Shown here: piece by piece, positions 47,156 through 55,945 of the stretch
How positions within the stretch are numbered: the first letter of the stretch is position 1
Layout of the letters: every line of letters starts with the position of its first letter
Source of the DNA: Rhizobium sophoriradicis
GTDB taxonomy: Bacteria; Pseudomonadota; Alphaproteobacteria; Rhizobiales; Rhizobiaceae
Assembly (NCBI RefSeq): GCF_003939025.1
Contig: NZ_RQIH01000004.1
Location: 186,001-250,000, forward strand
Reading direction: 5' to 3'
DNA: 64,000 bases
Translations under genes and position numbers: made by a program
Notes under the pieces: generated by a model
Seen by the model: the letters and a program-made list of their open reading frames with translations, nothing else
Told to the model about the DNA's origin: nothing
The model's database searches: none

Positions 47156-47295
47156 GTGATCTCCTCCCGATGCGTCCCGAGCATCTGGCAAATCTTCGAC
47201 AAGTCAGTTGGCTTGCGGGATCGAAACTGATCGAGTTGACGCCGTTCGACAAACGCGAAGTTTACAACGGTGGGTGAATCTGGTTCACTAATCCG

Positions 47296-48168
47296 ATGTT
47301 ACAGATGGCCTCACTTTCCGCGGTCCGCATCTTTGAAGCCGCAGCGAGGCTGGCGTCTTTCCGCGCTGCAGCCGAGGAGCTGCACCTGTCGCCCAGCGCC
47401 GTAAGTCACGCCATTGCAAAGCTCGAGCGTGACCTTGGCATCTCGCTCTTCGAGCGAAGCACGCGAAAGGTCACCTTGACTCTGGCGGGGCAGACGCTCC
47501 TCTCCCATGCCTCCAACGCCTTTGAAGAGCTTCGTCGCGGTGTTGAGATGATTTCATCCAACAAGACCCACCTACTGCGGGTTCACTGCGCGCCGAGCTA
47601 CGCAGCGCAGGTGCTCTCGGCACGTCTTCCAGACTTCCTGGGCAAGAACGAGGGGGTTGAGGTCCGGGTGGCGGCAAGCACAAACTACGCGCGTTTCGTG
47701 GACGGCCTCTTCGATGTCGACATCGTTTACGGCGAACCATCGAACAGAGAAGATTTGATCGTCGTGCCGCTTGGAGAAGAGATCATTTCTCCGCTGTGTT
47801 CTCCAAAGATGGCTGAACGACTGAAAAACCCGCGCGACCTGGCGCGTCTTCCCCTCATCCGCAGCGACCTGAAAAGGATTCAGTGGATCGACTGGTTCGA
47901 ACTCAACAATCTCGGCCCCCCGCCGCTGCCCGCCATGAGCTTCGATAGAAGCTTTCTGGCAGTCGACGCCGCGGCGAACGGGCTGGGAGTGGCGTTGGAG
48001 TCCAACACTCTGGCAAGGCGCGAGCTGGACAGCGGGCGTCTGGTCCGCCCGTTCAGCAACAGCCGCGACAACCGCTACATCGGCCATTACCTCGCCTATC
48101 CAAAGGCCGGCAGCCAACGGCGGCTGTCAAAGGTGTTCGCCGACTGGTTAACGTCGCAGACCTTTTGA
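47296..48168 (+). CDS. LysR family transcriptional regulator (GcvA-like)
   Basis: A 290-residue LysR protein. The winged helix spans residues 1-60, with ARLASFRAAAEELHLSPSAV followed by SHAIAKLERDLG. The rest is the effector-binding domain. Its first residues (LSAVRIFEAAARL) are of the GcvA/AmpR subgroup. It is divergent from the SDR gene, with 140 bases between the starts, and should control the ten-gene operon to its left. Effector unknown. Confidence 0.88.
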   Translation: MLQMASLSAVRIFEAAARLASFRAAAEELHLSPSAVSHAIAKLERDLGISLFERSTRKVTLTLAGQTLLSHASNAFEELRRGVEMISSNKTHLLRVHCAPSYAAQVLSARLPDFLGKNEGVEVRVAASTNYARFVDGLFDVDIVYGEPSNREDLIVVPLGEEIISPLCSPKMAERLKNPRDLARLPLIRSDLKRIQWIDWFELNNLGPPPLPAMSFDRSFLAVDAAANGLGVALESNTLARRELDSGRLVRPFSNSRDNRYIGHYLAYPKAGSQRRLSKVFADWLTSQTF

Positions 48169-48224
48169 GAAAAATATTTGTTCGTCCCTAAAGAGGCTGA
48201 GCGTCAAACCATTTCTCTGGGGAA

Positions 48225-48821
48225 TCAATTGCGGCCGGCGGCGATCAGGGCGTGAGCGGCATCGCGGAGCAAACCCGTCGCCTCGCCGGGTTCGAAGACC
48301 TGCATGCTGACAAATGCGCCGTTGATCAGCACCGCGAGTTGCCCGGCAAGCCGGTCGGGCGCAGCAACCGCCAGTCTCCCGGCGATGGCCTTAAGGCGCC
48401 GCCGCATTTCGCGCATATGGGCCTCGGCGACCTTGCGGGCGGGGTGACCGGCTTCCGGAAATTCGGCAGCGGTGTTGATCTGCGGGCAGCCTCGGTAATT
48501 GTCCCGTCCGACCCTTTCGCCGATCCATTCGAAATGGGCGTCGAGTTCGGCCAAAGCGTCATCCGCATGCCGCTCGGTTACTCGGTCCCAGGTGCTCCAG
48601 AAATCCAGGTCCTCGCGCTTGAGAAAGGCGGCAATCAAATCGTCCTTTGTGCCAAAATGGCGGTAGAGACTAGTTTTGGCGACCCCAGATTTTTCCACCA
48701 CCAAATCGACGCCGACGGCGCGGACGCCGCGCCGGTAGAAGAGTTCCGATGCCGTCTCGAGAATTCTGTCCCGGACCTCGTTCACGGCTGGGGCAGGTGC
48801 GTTCGCTGTGCTTTTCGTCAT
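48225..48821 (-). CDS. TetR family transcriptional regulator
   Basis: A 198-residue TetR repressor with its helix-turn-helix near residues 25-60: ILETASELFYRRG and then KSGVAKTSLYRHFGTKDDL. The C-terminal domain is of the TetR_C type seen with oxidoreductase targets. It is divergent from the reductase gene at 48925; a large inverted repeat with TetR-like half sites lies between (48867-48912). Autoregulation and control of that gene are likely. Confidence 0.87.
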   Translation of the reverse strand: MTKSTANAPAPAVNEVRDRILETASELFYRRGVRAVGVDLVVEKSGVAKTSLYRHFGTKDDLIAAFLKREDLDFWSTWDRVTERHADDALAELDAHFEWIGERVGRDNYRGCPQINTAAEFPEAGHPARKVAEAHMREMRRRLKAIAGRLAVAAPDRLAGQLAVLINGAFVSMQVFEPGEATGLLRDAAHALIAAGRN

Positions 48822-48866
48822 TCGCTTATCTCCAATTCAGCCACACTAGCAGAAAAATGGTTGACA

Positions 48867-48912
48867 CGCTACAGACCTGTATGTTTTGTAAGAAACAGAC
48901 AGGTCTGTAGCG
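48867..48912. promoter_or_regulatory. long inverted repeat / TetR operator between divergent genes
   Basis: CGCTACAGACCTGT (48867-48880) and ACAGGTCTGTAGCG (48899-48912) are perfect 14-base arms, 18 bases apart. Each arm itself contains the short palindrome ACAG-N2-CTGT. TTGACA at 48861-48866 just before the left arm suggests that the repeat covers the promoter of the 48925 gene. Confidence 0.65.
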
Positions 48913-48924
48913 CAGGAGAGAACA

Positions 48925-49971
48925 ATGACCATGCATCAAGCCGCCATCATCAGAACACCCCAGACCGCCGTCGCGGTTTTCGGCGCAAACGGCCATACCG
49001 GCCGGTTTGTCGTCACCGAACTGATGCGGCGCGGGTTGAAACCGATTGCGATCGGTCGGACTGCCGGGCGATTGGCGGAAGCGGGTTTTCCGGAACGTGG
49101 CGTCGAATGCCGCGAAGCAGCCATAGAGGATGACGCGGCGCTCGACAGGGCACTCGCCGAAGCGGCGGCGGCGATCAACTGCGCCGGCCCGTTCATCGAG
49201 ACGGCTGACGCGGTCGTGCGTGCCGCGTTGCGCGCCGGCATCCACTATCTCGATATAACTGCTGAACAGCCGAGTGTTCAGGCCACGTTCGACCGGCATG
49301 GGGCTGCGGCCGGAAAAGCAGGCGTAGCCGTCATCCCGGCCATGGGATTTTACGGCGGTCTTGCCGATCTGCTGGTGGCAGCCCTGATGGACGAATGGCA
49401 GGATGCAGACACTGTCGAAATCCGGGTCGCGCTCGACAGCTGGCTGCCCACGAAAGGCACGCGCGTAACCGGCGAGAAGAACAGGACACAGCGCCTCGCC
49501 GTCAGCGGCGGAGAGCTTCGGCCCGTCCAACAGCCACCGGCGGAGAAGGCGGCCGTTTTGCCGGCGCCATTCGGCCGGCAAACATTCGTCGAGCTGCCAT
49601 TTTCGGAAGTACCGCTCATCGCCCGCCACGTCCGCATCAGGGAGCTGCACACCTTTCTCAGCACGACAGCCCTGCGGGATGTTCGCGATCCGTCAACGCC
49701 CCCGCCCCAGGCCATCGATGAAACCGGGCGTTCGGCGCAGCGCTTCGCCGTCGAAGTGATCATCACGCAAGGCGACCTGCGTCGCCGGCTTCTCGCCCAG
49801 GGACAGGACATCTATGCGGTCACGGCGCCGATCATCTGCGAAGCGGTCCAGCGCATCCTGTCGGGCGACATCCGCGACACCGGTGCAAAGCCACCGGCTG
49901 CCATTTTTGATGCTGGGAGTTTCCTGCAGGCGCTCGGCTCGAATCTGCTGGTTGAGACATCGGAAACCTGA
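48925..49971 (+). CDS. saccharopine dehydrogenase-like NAD(P)-binding oxidoreductase
   Basis: A 348-residue protein with an N-terminal Rossmann fold (VAVFGANGHTGRFV) and the saccharopine dehydrogenase NADP-binding layout, including INCAGPFIETADAVV and the YLDITAEQP segment. Members include saccharopine/homospermidine-type dehydrogenases and trans-acting enoyl reductases; the activity here is unknown. CAGGAGAG precedes the ATG. It is probably repressed by the divergent TetR protein via the inverted repeat at 48867-48912, so it may respond to a xenobiotic or aldehyde. Confidence 0.78.
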   Translation: MTMHQAAIIRTPQTAVAVFGANGHTGRFVVTELMRRGLKPIAIGRTAGRLAEAGFPERGVECREAAIEDDAALDRALAEAAAAINCAGPFIETADAVVRAALRAGIHYLDITAEQPSVQATFDRHGAAAGKAGVAVIPAMGFYGGLADLLVAALMDEWQDADTVEIRVALDSWLPTKGTRVTGEKNRTQRLAVSGGELRPVQQPPAEKAAVLPAPFGRQTFVELPFSEVPLIARHVRIRELHTFLSTTALRDVRDPSTPPPQAIDETGRSAQRFAVEVIITQGDLRRRLLAQGQDIYAVTAPIICEAVQRILSGDIRDTGAKPPAAIFDAGSFLQALGSNLLVETSET

Positions 49972-50154
49972 GGTTTCCGCATAATCGGGGGCGTTGCTTC
50001 ACAATTCCTGAGCTTTCCGCGAGAGATCGCTCAAAAGCGGGTGGCGCGCTCAGGCCGCAAAAAGATACTTCCGTCCCGCCTGATATTGGGGGACCTCAGA
50101 AGCAGAAACAGGTAGATCTGCCGCCATGACCGGAGCCGCCACTCCATAACGAAC

Positions 50155-50379
50155 TTACTGGTCAGACTGTTCGTCCAGAGTGGAAAGCGCGTCCTGCAGC
50201 CTGAGCGCAGCCAGTGCCTTCGTTGCCTCATCAGGAGACCATCCGGCCTCCAGTGCTGCGGAGAGAACCAGCGATTCCGTTTGAAGTTCGAGCTTCTCAT
50301 ACAGCGGTTCAATGGCCTCGCGTGCGGTGACGACGTGCTGGTCGGGCGGCGTGATGGGTGTCGCAGCAACCGTGGGCAT
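50155..50379 (-). CDS. small hypothetical protein, 74 residues
   Basis: A 74-residue soluble protein (MPTVAATPITPPDQHVV at the start). AGGAGG lies eight bases before the ATG, which sets the start against a longer reading from 50502. The second half (SAALEAGWSPDEATKALAAL) is a short three-helix-like segment, reminiscent of a UBA-type domain, but this is only a visual impression. Stand-alone gene; function unknown. Confidence 0.6.
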   Translation of the reverse strand: MPTVAATPITPPDQHVVTAREAIEPLYEKLELQTESLVLSAALEAGWSPDEATKALAALRLQDALSTLDEQSDQ

Positions 50380-50658
50380 AATGCTCCTCCTTTTGAACGC
50401 TAAGGTTCGAAACCCAATTGCAGGCATGCTTGTTCCGCTCACATCGCATTTTAGCCGTATCACGGCTGACGGAACTGTTGCGAAAACTCTGGACGGTCGC
50501 AACGTCGTCCGCCCTCGGCGTCTCTGGGTCGCAGCGAAAAACTTCGCCCGATGTGAACGAACCTACAGGCTACCGCACAATTGGCGAAAGCGGAAGCGAC
50601 TTGCGGTAATGAACAAATTTTGCGGCTTGCTCGCGTATTTTGAAGAAGGGCGCCGCTA

Positions 50659-51480
50659 TCAAGAACGCCGCCATATCTGGCGAAATCTCCTCCATTTCAG
50701 AAAGGCGCGAATGATGATCGCAGGCGGTATCTTCCTGTGGTCGCCGACGGTCCCCTGCCTGGCGGTCGGCGCGTTCGGGTCGAGCAGAAAGGCGACCAGG
50801 ATGCTTGCGCTCTTCGCCTCTGCTTCGAGCCTGTCATAGGATTGATGCAGGCCCTGCTCGCCTTCGGCAAAAAGCTGCCCGTCGGCGACGACGGCGCCGC
50901 TGAAGACGTAGAAGTAGAGATCCCTGCCTTGCTTGCGCGGGAATTCCGCCCGTGCGCCCGCGTCCAGCCGGATGTCGAAGATGTCGACGGCGCTGCGGAC
51001 ATAAAACGGCGCGCCCTCCCCTTCCGGGCTCACCAGATGTCGCCAGACATTCGCCGTGGCCGCGGAGATCGGGCCGTGTTGAATTTTCGGCGCGAGGCCG
51101 GCCGCTCGCGGACGGATGAGGATCTGCAGCATGCGCAGCGGCGGGTCGGAGACCAGCGTCTCCTCGGAATGCCAGAAGCCGGTTCCGGCATTCATCACCA
51201 TCAGATGATCGCGGTCGACGACCAGCCGGCCGGTGGCCTTGTCGTCGTGGCGCATGACGCCTTCGGGCACCCAGGAGACGATCTCGTCGTCGCGATGCTC
51301 ATGCATGGCGATCAGGCGGCCGGGGGCAAGGATGGATTCGACGACCATGGCGAGAGGGCCGTGGCCGTGATCGCTCGGTTTCGGCTGCATCCATCCCGGC
51401 ATGTTGACATGCGCGACGAAGCCTCCCGCATCCCGCACCACGAATGTCCGTTCGCCCTTAAGCAGCATCGCGTCCTCCAT
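50659..51480 (-). CDS. pirin family protein
   Basis: A 273-residue bicupin of the pirin family. The metal-binding cupin 1 residues are in MHEHRDDEIVSWV and the HSEE of GTGFWHSEETL, as expected for Fe/Mn pirins, some of which are quercetinases or redox regulators. After the normal family end (about residue 252, near GDHRKIPP) there is a 20-residue basic-hydrophobic tail (AIIIRAFLKWRRFRQIWRRS) that looks like read-through into non-conserved DNA. Start 51480 or 51468 (MLLKGER) are both possible. Confidence 0.85.
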   Translation of the reverse strand: MEDAMLLKGERTFVVRDAGGFVAHVNMPGWMQPKPSDHGHGPLAMVVESILAPGRLIAMHEHRDDEIVSWVPEGVMRHDDKATGRLVVDRDHLMVMNAGTGFWHSEETLVSDPPLRMLQILIRPRAAGLAPKIQHGPISAATANVWRHLVSPEGEGAPFYVRSAVDIFDIRLDAGARAEFPRKQGRDLYFYVFSGAVVADGQLFAEGEQGLHQSYDRLEAEAKSASILVAFLLDPNAPTARQGTVGDHRKIPPAIIIRAFLKWRRFRQIWRRS

Positions 51481-51673
51481 GCCTGCAAGGCTGTGACGAC
51501 ACCTACTCTCAGCTGGGAAGATGCGTGAGAACGCCTGCTGCCATCAATCGAACAGGTGCGCCGCGGGGGCCAACAGGCAGGTGGTGGCAATCGTCTTGCT
51601 GACGATGCCGATGAATGGCCTTAGTGGCAATCTGAAAACATCCGCCGTAATCGATTCGCTGACGGGATCTCCC

Positions 51674-52159
51674 ATGACCATCGACGCCGCCCGAACTCCG
51701 CATCCGATCTATTTTGCCGGCGCTTTCGCCACGGGCGGGCTCCTCACCTTCATGGTGCACCTCAATGGTGAGCTGGCACGCTATGGCAATCCGCTGTTTT
51801 CCTCCTGGACCGCGCACGGCACCGGCATCGTCGCCGCCGTCATTCTTCTCCTGCTGGTCCACCGGCGGCGTAGGCCAAAGCCGCAACAGAGCCTGCGCGC
51901 GCCTATATGGGCCTATTTTGGCGGCATTTCCGGCGCGGCAACCGTCATGCTGACTTCGATGACGGTCAACTCGCCTCTCGGGCTGTCCGGCACCCTGGCG
52001 CTCGGGCTCGCAGGCCAGGTCGTGTTCAGCGTCGCGGCCGACAGCTGGGGACTGTTCGGCCTGCCCAAGCGCCATCCCGACAGACGCGACATTGCTGCGC
52101 TCGGCCTCGCCGTTGCGGGGGCGGCACTGATCATCTTGTTCGGGCGAGGTGCGGCGTGA
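51674..52159 (+). CDS. paired DMT-family transporter subunit 1 (YdcZ/DUF606 type)
   Basis: A 161-residue, roughly five-helix membrane protein of the DMT superfamily (YdcZ, formerly DUF606), whose members occur as half-size pairs. Family features: FATGGLLTFMVHLNGELARYG followed by helices ending in SPLGLSGTLALGLAGQ. It overlaps the second subunit by four bases (GTGA). Start 51674 is preferred over the longer reading from 51521, which adds a non-membrane extension. Substrate unknown. Confidence 0.8.
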   Translation: MTIDAARTPHPIYFAGAFATGGLLTFMVHLNGELARYGNPLFSSWTAHGTGIVAAVILLLLVHRRRRPKPQQSLRAPIWAYFGGISGAATVMLTSMTVNSPLGLSGTLALGLAGQVVFSVAADSWGLFGLPKRHPDRRDIAALGLAVAGAALIILFGRGAA

Positions 52160-52596
52160 CGCTCTTCATTCTGCTTGCTTGCCTCGGCGGCGTGCTCGTC
52201 GGCCTCAGCCGTCAGCTCAATGGACGATTGAGCATCTCGACGACGCCGCTGATCGCTTCCTTCTGGAATCACGCCGTCGGCTTTGCCGTCCTCACCGGGC
52301 TTGGGCTCTTCGTCGGTGGCCTGCTTCCTGCCGGTGCTGCCGAGGCGCCCTGGTATGCCTATCTCGGCGGTCCGCTCGGCGTTGTCTTCGTGGCGGCCGG
52401 CAGCTGGGCGATTGCGCGGATCGGTGCGGTCAATTCGGCTCTGCTGATCATCGGCGGGCAGATGGTAACGGGGGTGGCGTTCGATTATATCAGCGCCGTG
52501 CCTGGGTCCTTCTGGGCGAATGCCGGCGGAATTCTTCTCATCATCGGCGGAATGGTGGTCAGCCGGGGACGGCGCAAGGTCGAGCGTCCGCAATAG
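52156..52596 (+). CDS. paired DMT-family transporter subunit 2 (YdcZ/DUF606 type)
   Basis: A 146-residue partner to the previous gene, with five helices. Its pattern (VLVGLSRQLNGRLS, then WYAYLGGPLGVVFVA, then GQMVTGVAFDY) is typical of the second YdcZ half. It starts at GTG 52156, overlapping the previous stop; a longer in-frame reading from 51907 is a shadow of the first gene. Together the two probably form one antiparallel transporter. Confidence 0.82.
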   Translation: MTLFILLACLGGVLVGLSRQLNGRLSISTTPLIASFWNHAVGFAVLTGLGLFVGGLLPAGAAEAPWYAYLGGPLGVVFVAAGSWAIARIGAVNSALLIIGGQMVTGVAFDYISAVPGSFWANAGGILLIIGGMVVSRGRRKVERPQ

Positions 52597-52611
52597 CCGG
52601 ACACGACATTT

Positions 52612-52653
52612 GCCGGGCTGGTGCAGCCCGGCGGGGGATGTCTTCTCCCCGCC
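52612..52653. terminator. hairpin pair between convergent genes
   Basis: GCCGGGCTG (52612-52620) pairs with CAGCCCGGC (52624-52632), and GGCGGGG (52630-52636) with CCCCGCC (52647-52653). The two stems overlap, so only one can form at a time. It sits between the convergent DMT and hydrolase genes and could terminate both, though no T run follows. Confidence 0.45.
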
Positions 52654-52672
52654 GCGTCAGGTCGCTGCATGC

Positions 52673-53560
52673 TCAAGCAAGGTATTTGGTAAACCAGTCG
52701 ACTGTCCGCTGCCAGGCGAGCTTGGCGGCCGCTTCGTCGTAGCGCGGCGTGCTATCATTGTGGAAGCCGTGATTGACGTCGGGGTAGATATGGGCCTCGT
52801 AGGTTTTTCCGGCTGATTTCAGCGCCGCTTCATAGGCCGGCCAGCCTTCGTTGATGCCCTTGTCCAGCCCGGCATAGTGAAGAAGCAGCGGCGCCTTGAT
52901 CTTCGGCACGTCCTCGGCGCGCGGCTGCCTGCCGTAGAACGGCACGGCGGCGGCAAGCTCGGGATAGGCGACCGCTGCGGCGTTGGCGACGCCGCCGCCG
53001 TAGCAGAAGCCGACGATGCCGACCTTGCCGGTGGTGAGATCATTCTTCATCAGAAACTCGACCGCCGCGAAGAAGTCGTTCATCAGCTTTTCCGGATCAA
53101 CCTTCTGCTGAAGCTCGCGCCCCTTTTCGTCATTGCCGGGGTAGCCGCCGACCGAGGTGAGGCCGTCGGGCGCCAGCGCAATGAAGCCGGCCTTCGCCAC
53201 CCGCCGCGCCACATCCTCGATATAGGGGTTCAGGCCCCGGTTCTCGTGCACGACCACCACGGCGGCGACTTTGCCGGTGGCGTTTTTGGGGCGGACGAGA
53301 TAGCCGCGGACATCGCCGTTTCCTTTCGGCGAGGGATAGGTGATGTATTCGGCTGATATATCCGGATCGGTTGCCTCGACCTGGGTCGCCAGCGCATAAT
53401 TCGGGCTCAGCGACGCCAGAATGGCGGCCGCGGTCACGCCCCCGACGGCGAATTTGCCGGCCCGGTCGAGAAACTCGCGCTTGGTGATCTTCCCGTGCGC
53501 GTAATAATCGTAGAGTTCGAGCAGTTCCTGTGGGAAATCCTTGGCTGTCATGCGGGTCAT
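52673..53560 (-). CDS. dienelactone hydrolase family protein, probably exported
   Basis: A 295-residue alpha/beta hydrolase of the dienelactone hydrolase family. The Cys-Asp-His triad is C186 (VGFCYGGG), D233 (GLDKGINEG) and H264 (DVNHGFHND). An N-terminal segment ([15 protein letters not shown], then hydrophobic, ending ALA near 58) looks like a Tat- or Sec-type signal, as in periplasmic relatives. AGGAGG precedes the ATG at 53560. It stands alone. The substrate may be a lactone or ester. Confidence 0.85.
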   Translation of the reverse strand: MTRMTAKDFPQELLELYDYYAHGKITKREFLDRAGKFAVGGVTAAAILASLSPNYALATQVEATDPDISAEYITYPSPKGNGDVRGYLVRPKNATGKVAAVVVVHENRGLNPYIEDVARRVAKAGFIALAPDGLTSVGGYPGNDEKGRELQQKVDPEKLMNDFFAAVEFLMKNDLTTGKVGIVGFCYGGGVANAAAVAYPELAAAVPFYGRQPRAEDVPKIKAPLLLHYAGLDKGINEGWPAYEAALKSAGKTYEAHIYPDVNHGFHNDSTPRYDEAAAKLAWQRTVDWFTKYLA

Positions 53561-53889
53561 GATGGCTCCTCCTGGCCGCGGGTTCTCACAGCATCCTACA
53601 CAGGTAAGCTCTCGGCTCGTTTCAACATTTCGCGAGTTTCGCGTGAGCTTGCCGGCACAATTGCCGTCAGTTGCAATCATGCCCTTTCTTCTGCGCCTGG
53701 GCTCCTACGATGCACCTGTTCCATTCGGCGCCTCCGCATCCCTGCCGTTGACCGCGCTGATCGAAAGCCGGCTGCCGATTATGAAAATCAATTTCATGCT
53801 CGCGGCGCGATGCCCGTTTTCTATTGACGCCTCCGGATTTTTGTCCCAACTTAAAGAAAATAAATTACTTAATCGGGAACCTGATCGGC
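53561..53889 (+). other. 329-base divergent region before the sugar ABC operon
   Basis: No gene seen. This holds the promoters of the minus-strand hydrolase and the plus-strand oxidoreductase operon. TTGACG at 53824 followed by an AT-rich stretch (TTAAAG near 53851) is a weak promoter candidate, with too wide a spacing. Nothing else stands out. Confidence 0.3.
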
Positions 53890-55047
53890 ATGAAAGTGGG
53901 AATCATCGGGCTCGGATTCCGGCTCGGCTATCTCGGCTATGTCTTCAAAGCGATCGATAGCAGCTTCGACATGGTCGGCTATGTTGATCCGGATCCCGCC
54001 GGCCTTCCCGGTTTGACGGAAAAGGGCATTTCGGCCGGCAAGGCCTATGCTTCGCCGGAAGAGCTCATCTCCTCCGAAAAGCTCGATCTGCTGATGATCG
54101 GCTCTCCCAACCATATGCATCTCGATCATATCAGGCTGGGGCTGCAGGCCGGTCTCAAGGTCTTCTGCGAAAAGCCGATCGTCACGACGATCGCCGAAAG
54201 CATCGAGCTTGCCCACCTGATGGCGAAGTTCGGCCATGAGCGGCTGATGGTCGGCCTGGTTCTGCGTTACTCCCCGCTTTACAAGGACCTGCGCACCATC
54301 CAGGCCGAGGGCAAGCTCGGCCAGATCGTCTCGATCGAGGCTTCCGAACATATCGAGCCCTATCACGGCGCCTTCTTCATGCGCGACTGGCGCCGCTACG
54401 AGCGCTATTCCGGCAGTTTCATGCTGGAAAAATGCTGCCACGACCTCGACCTTTATAATGGTGTCGTCGGCGCAAGGCCGGAGCGGGTCGCCAGTTTCGG
54501 CGGCCGCAAGAGCTTCATTCCAGCCAACGACCCGGCCCGCGAGGGCATCAACGACCTCGAGCTTTTCCATCGCAAGCCGAGCGGCTGGATGGGCTCCGAC
54601 AAGGTGTTCGACAGCGACGCCGACATCATCGATTACCAGGTGGCGATCGTCGAATATGAAAATGGCGTCGGCATGAACTTCCACACCAATCTCAACGTGC
54701 CCGACCAGTTCCGCCGCTTCGCCATTATGGGCTCGCGCGGCATGGCCGAAGGCGATTTCGTCCGCGGCTATCTCGACGTGCACGAGCAGCTGACCGGCAA
54801 CAAGATCGTCGAAAACAAATATGCCGCCACCGAGCTCTCGCAGCATTACGGCGCCGACGAGCAGATGGCGAGCGATCTGCTCGAAAGCGTGCGCACCGGG
54901 CTCGAACTGCCGGTGTCCACGCTGAACGCGCTCGAAGCCGGCATCCTGGCGCTGGCGATGGACGAAGCGAGGATGAAGAAAACGGTCGTCGACCTGCGTC
55001 CCATCTGGGACCGATTCGACGAGGCCCTTCACGCAAGAGCGGCTTGA
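53890..55047 (+). CDS. Gfo/Idh/MocA family oxidoreductase
   Basis: A 385-residue NAD(P)-dependent sugar/inositol dehydrogenase. The Rossmann motif is GIIGLGFRLGYLG, followed by the family's EKPI (VFCEKPIVTT) near residue 97 and the catalytic HDLDLYNG at about 196. It starts the operon with a sugar ABC importer (four more genes), so it probably oxidises the imported sugar or derivative. Start 53890 (MKVGIIGLG) puts the Rossmann strand at the N-terminus, as usual; the upstream reading from 53824 was rejected. Confidence 0.9.
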   Translation: MKVGIIGLGFRLGYLGYVFKAIDSSFDMVGYVDPDPAGLPGLTEKGISAGKAYASPEELISSEKLDLLMIGSPNHMHLDHIRLGLQAGLKVFCEKPIVTTIAESIELAHLMAKFGHERLMVGLVLRYSPLYKDLRTIQAEGKLGQIVSIEASEHIEPYHGAFFMRDWRRYERYSGSFMLEKCCHDLDLYNGVVGARPERVASFGGRKSFIPANDPAREGINDLELFHRKPSGWMGSDKVFDSDADIIDYQVAIVEYENGVGMNFHTNLNVPDQFRRFAIMGSRGMAEGDFVRGYLDVHEQLTGNKIVENKYAATELSQHYGADEQMASDLLESVRTGLELPVSTLNALEAGILALAMDEARMKKTVVDLRPIWDRFDEALHARAA

Positions 55048-55060
55048 GGAAGGCGGCAAG

Positions 55061-55945
55061 ATGAGTGTCCAAAGAAGCGCCTTCATCTTCGCCTGGATCC
55101 TCCTTCTTCCGGCCGTTCTCTATGTTCTCGCCATCGTCGCCTATCCCCTCGTCGATACGTTCATTCTCTCCTTCACCGACGCGTCGCTGCGAAAGACCAC
55201 CAATTGGGTCGGCTGGGTCAATTACGAGAAGATCTTCAACGCCACATTTGCCGAGGTCATCCTCCGCACCTTCATCTGGACCTTCTTCTCGGTCGCCCTG
55301 AAAATGGTGATCGGCACCTTCGGTGCCTGCATGCTGAATGCCGCCGTACCCGGCCGCTCTTTGTTCCGGCTTTTGACCATGCCGCCATGGATCGTGCCGA
55401 TGGCCATCGGCATCTTCATGTGGGGCTGGATGTATAATGGCCAGTTCGGGATGATCTCAGGCCTGTTGCAGCGTTTCGGCCTCGTCGACGGCCCGGTCGC
55501 CTTCCTTGCCTATGGCAGCACCGCCTTCTGGGCGACGATCGTCACCGACGTGTGGATCGGCGTGCCGTTGGTGACGATCTACTTCCTGGCGGCGATCCAA
55601 TCCATTCCGAAGGATCTCTACGAGGCCGCCTGGACCGACGGCGCCGGCCGCTGGTACCGCTTCCGCCGTATCACCCTGCCGCTGATGGTTCCCGCCATCA
55701 TCACCATGTCGATGCTGTCGCTGATCGCCACCTTCAACTCCTTCGACATTATCTGGATCCTGACGCAGGGCGGCCCGAGCGGCGAAACGACGACGATGAT
55801 CATCGATACCTACCACACCGCGATCGGCTCGAAGAAGTACGGTGAGGGTGCGGCGCGCGCGGTGCTGATCTGCATCTTCCTGTCGCTCTTCTGCTTCGCC
55901 TATTTCCGCGTCACCCGCCACCTCAACCCGGAGAAGCGCGCATGA
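55061..55945 (+). CDS. sugar ABC transporter permease (MalF/UgpA type)
   Basis: A 294-residue permease with six membrane spans. It has the coupling loop DLYEAAWTDGAGRWYRFRRI (EAA-type with GxxxRFRRI) near residue 188 and an ending FRVTRHLNPEKRA. It overlaps the next permease by four bases (ATGA). Confidence 0.93.
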   Translation: MSVQRSAFIFAWILLLPAVLYVLAIVAYPLVDTFILSFTDASLRKTTNWVGWVNYEKIFNATFAEVILRTFIWTFFSVALKMVIGTFGACMLNAAVPGRSLFRLLTMPPWIVPMAIGIFMWGWMYNGQFGMISGLLQRFGLVDGPVAFLAYGSTAFWATIVTDVWIGVPLVTIYFLAAIQSIPKDLYEAAWTDGAGRWYRFRRITLPLMVPAIITMSMLSLIATFNSFDIIWILTQGGPSGETTTMIIDTYHTAIGSKKYGEGAARAVLICIFLSLFCFAYFRVTRHLNPEKRA

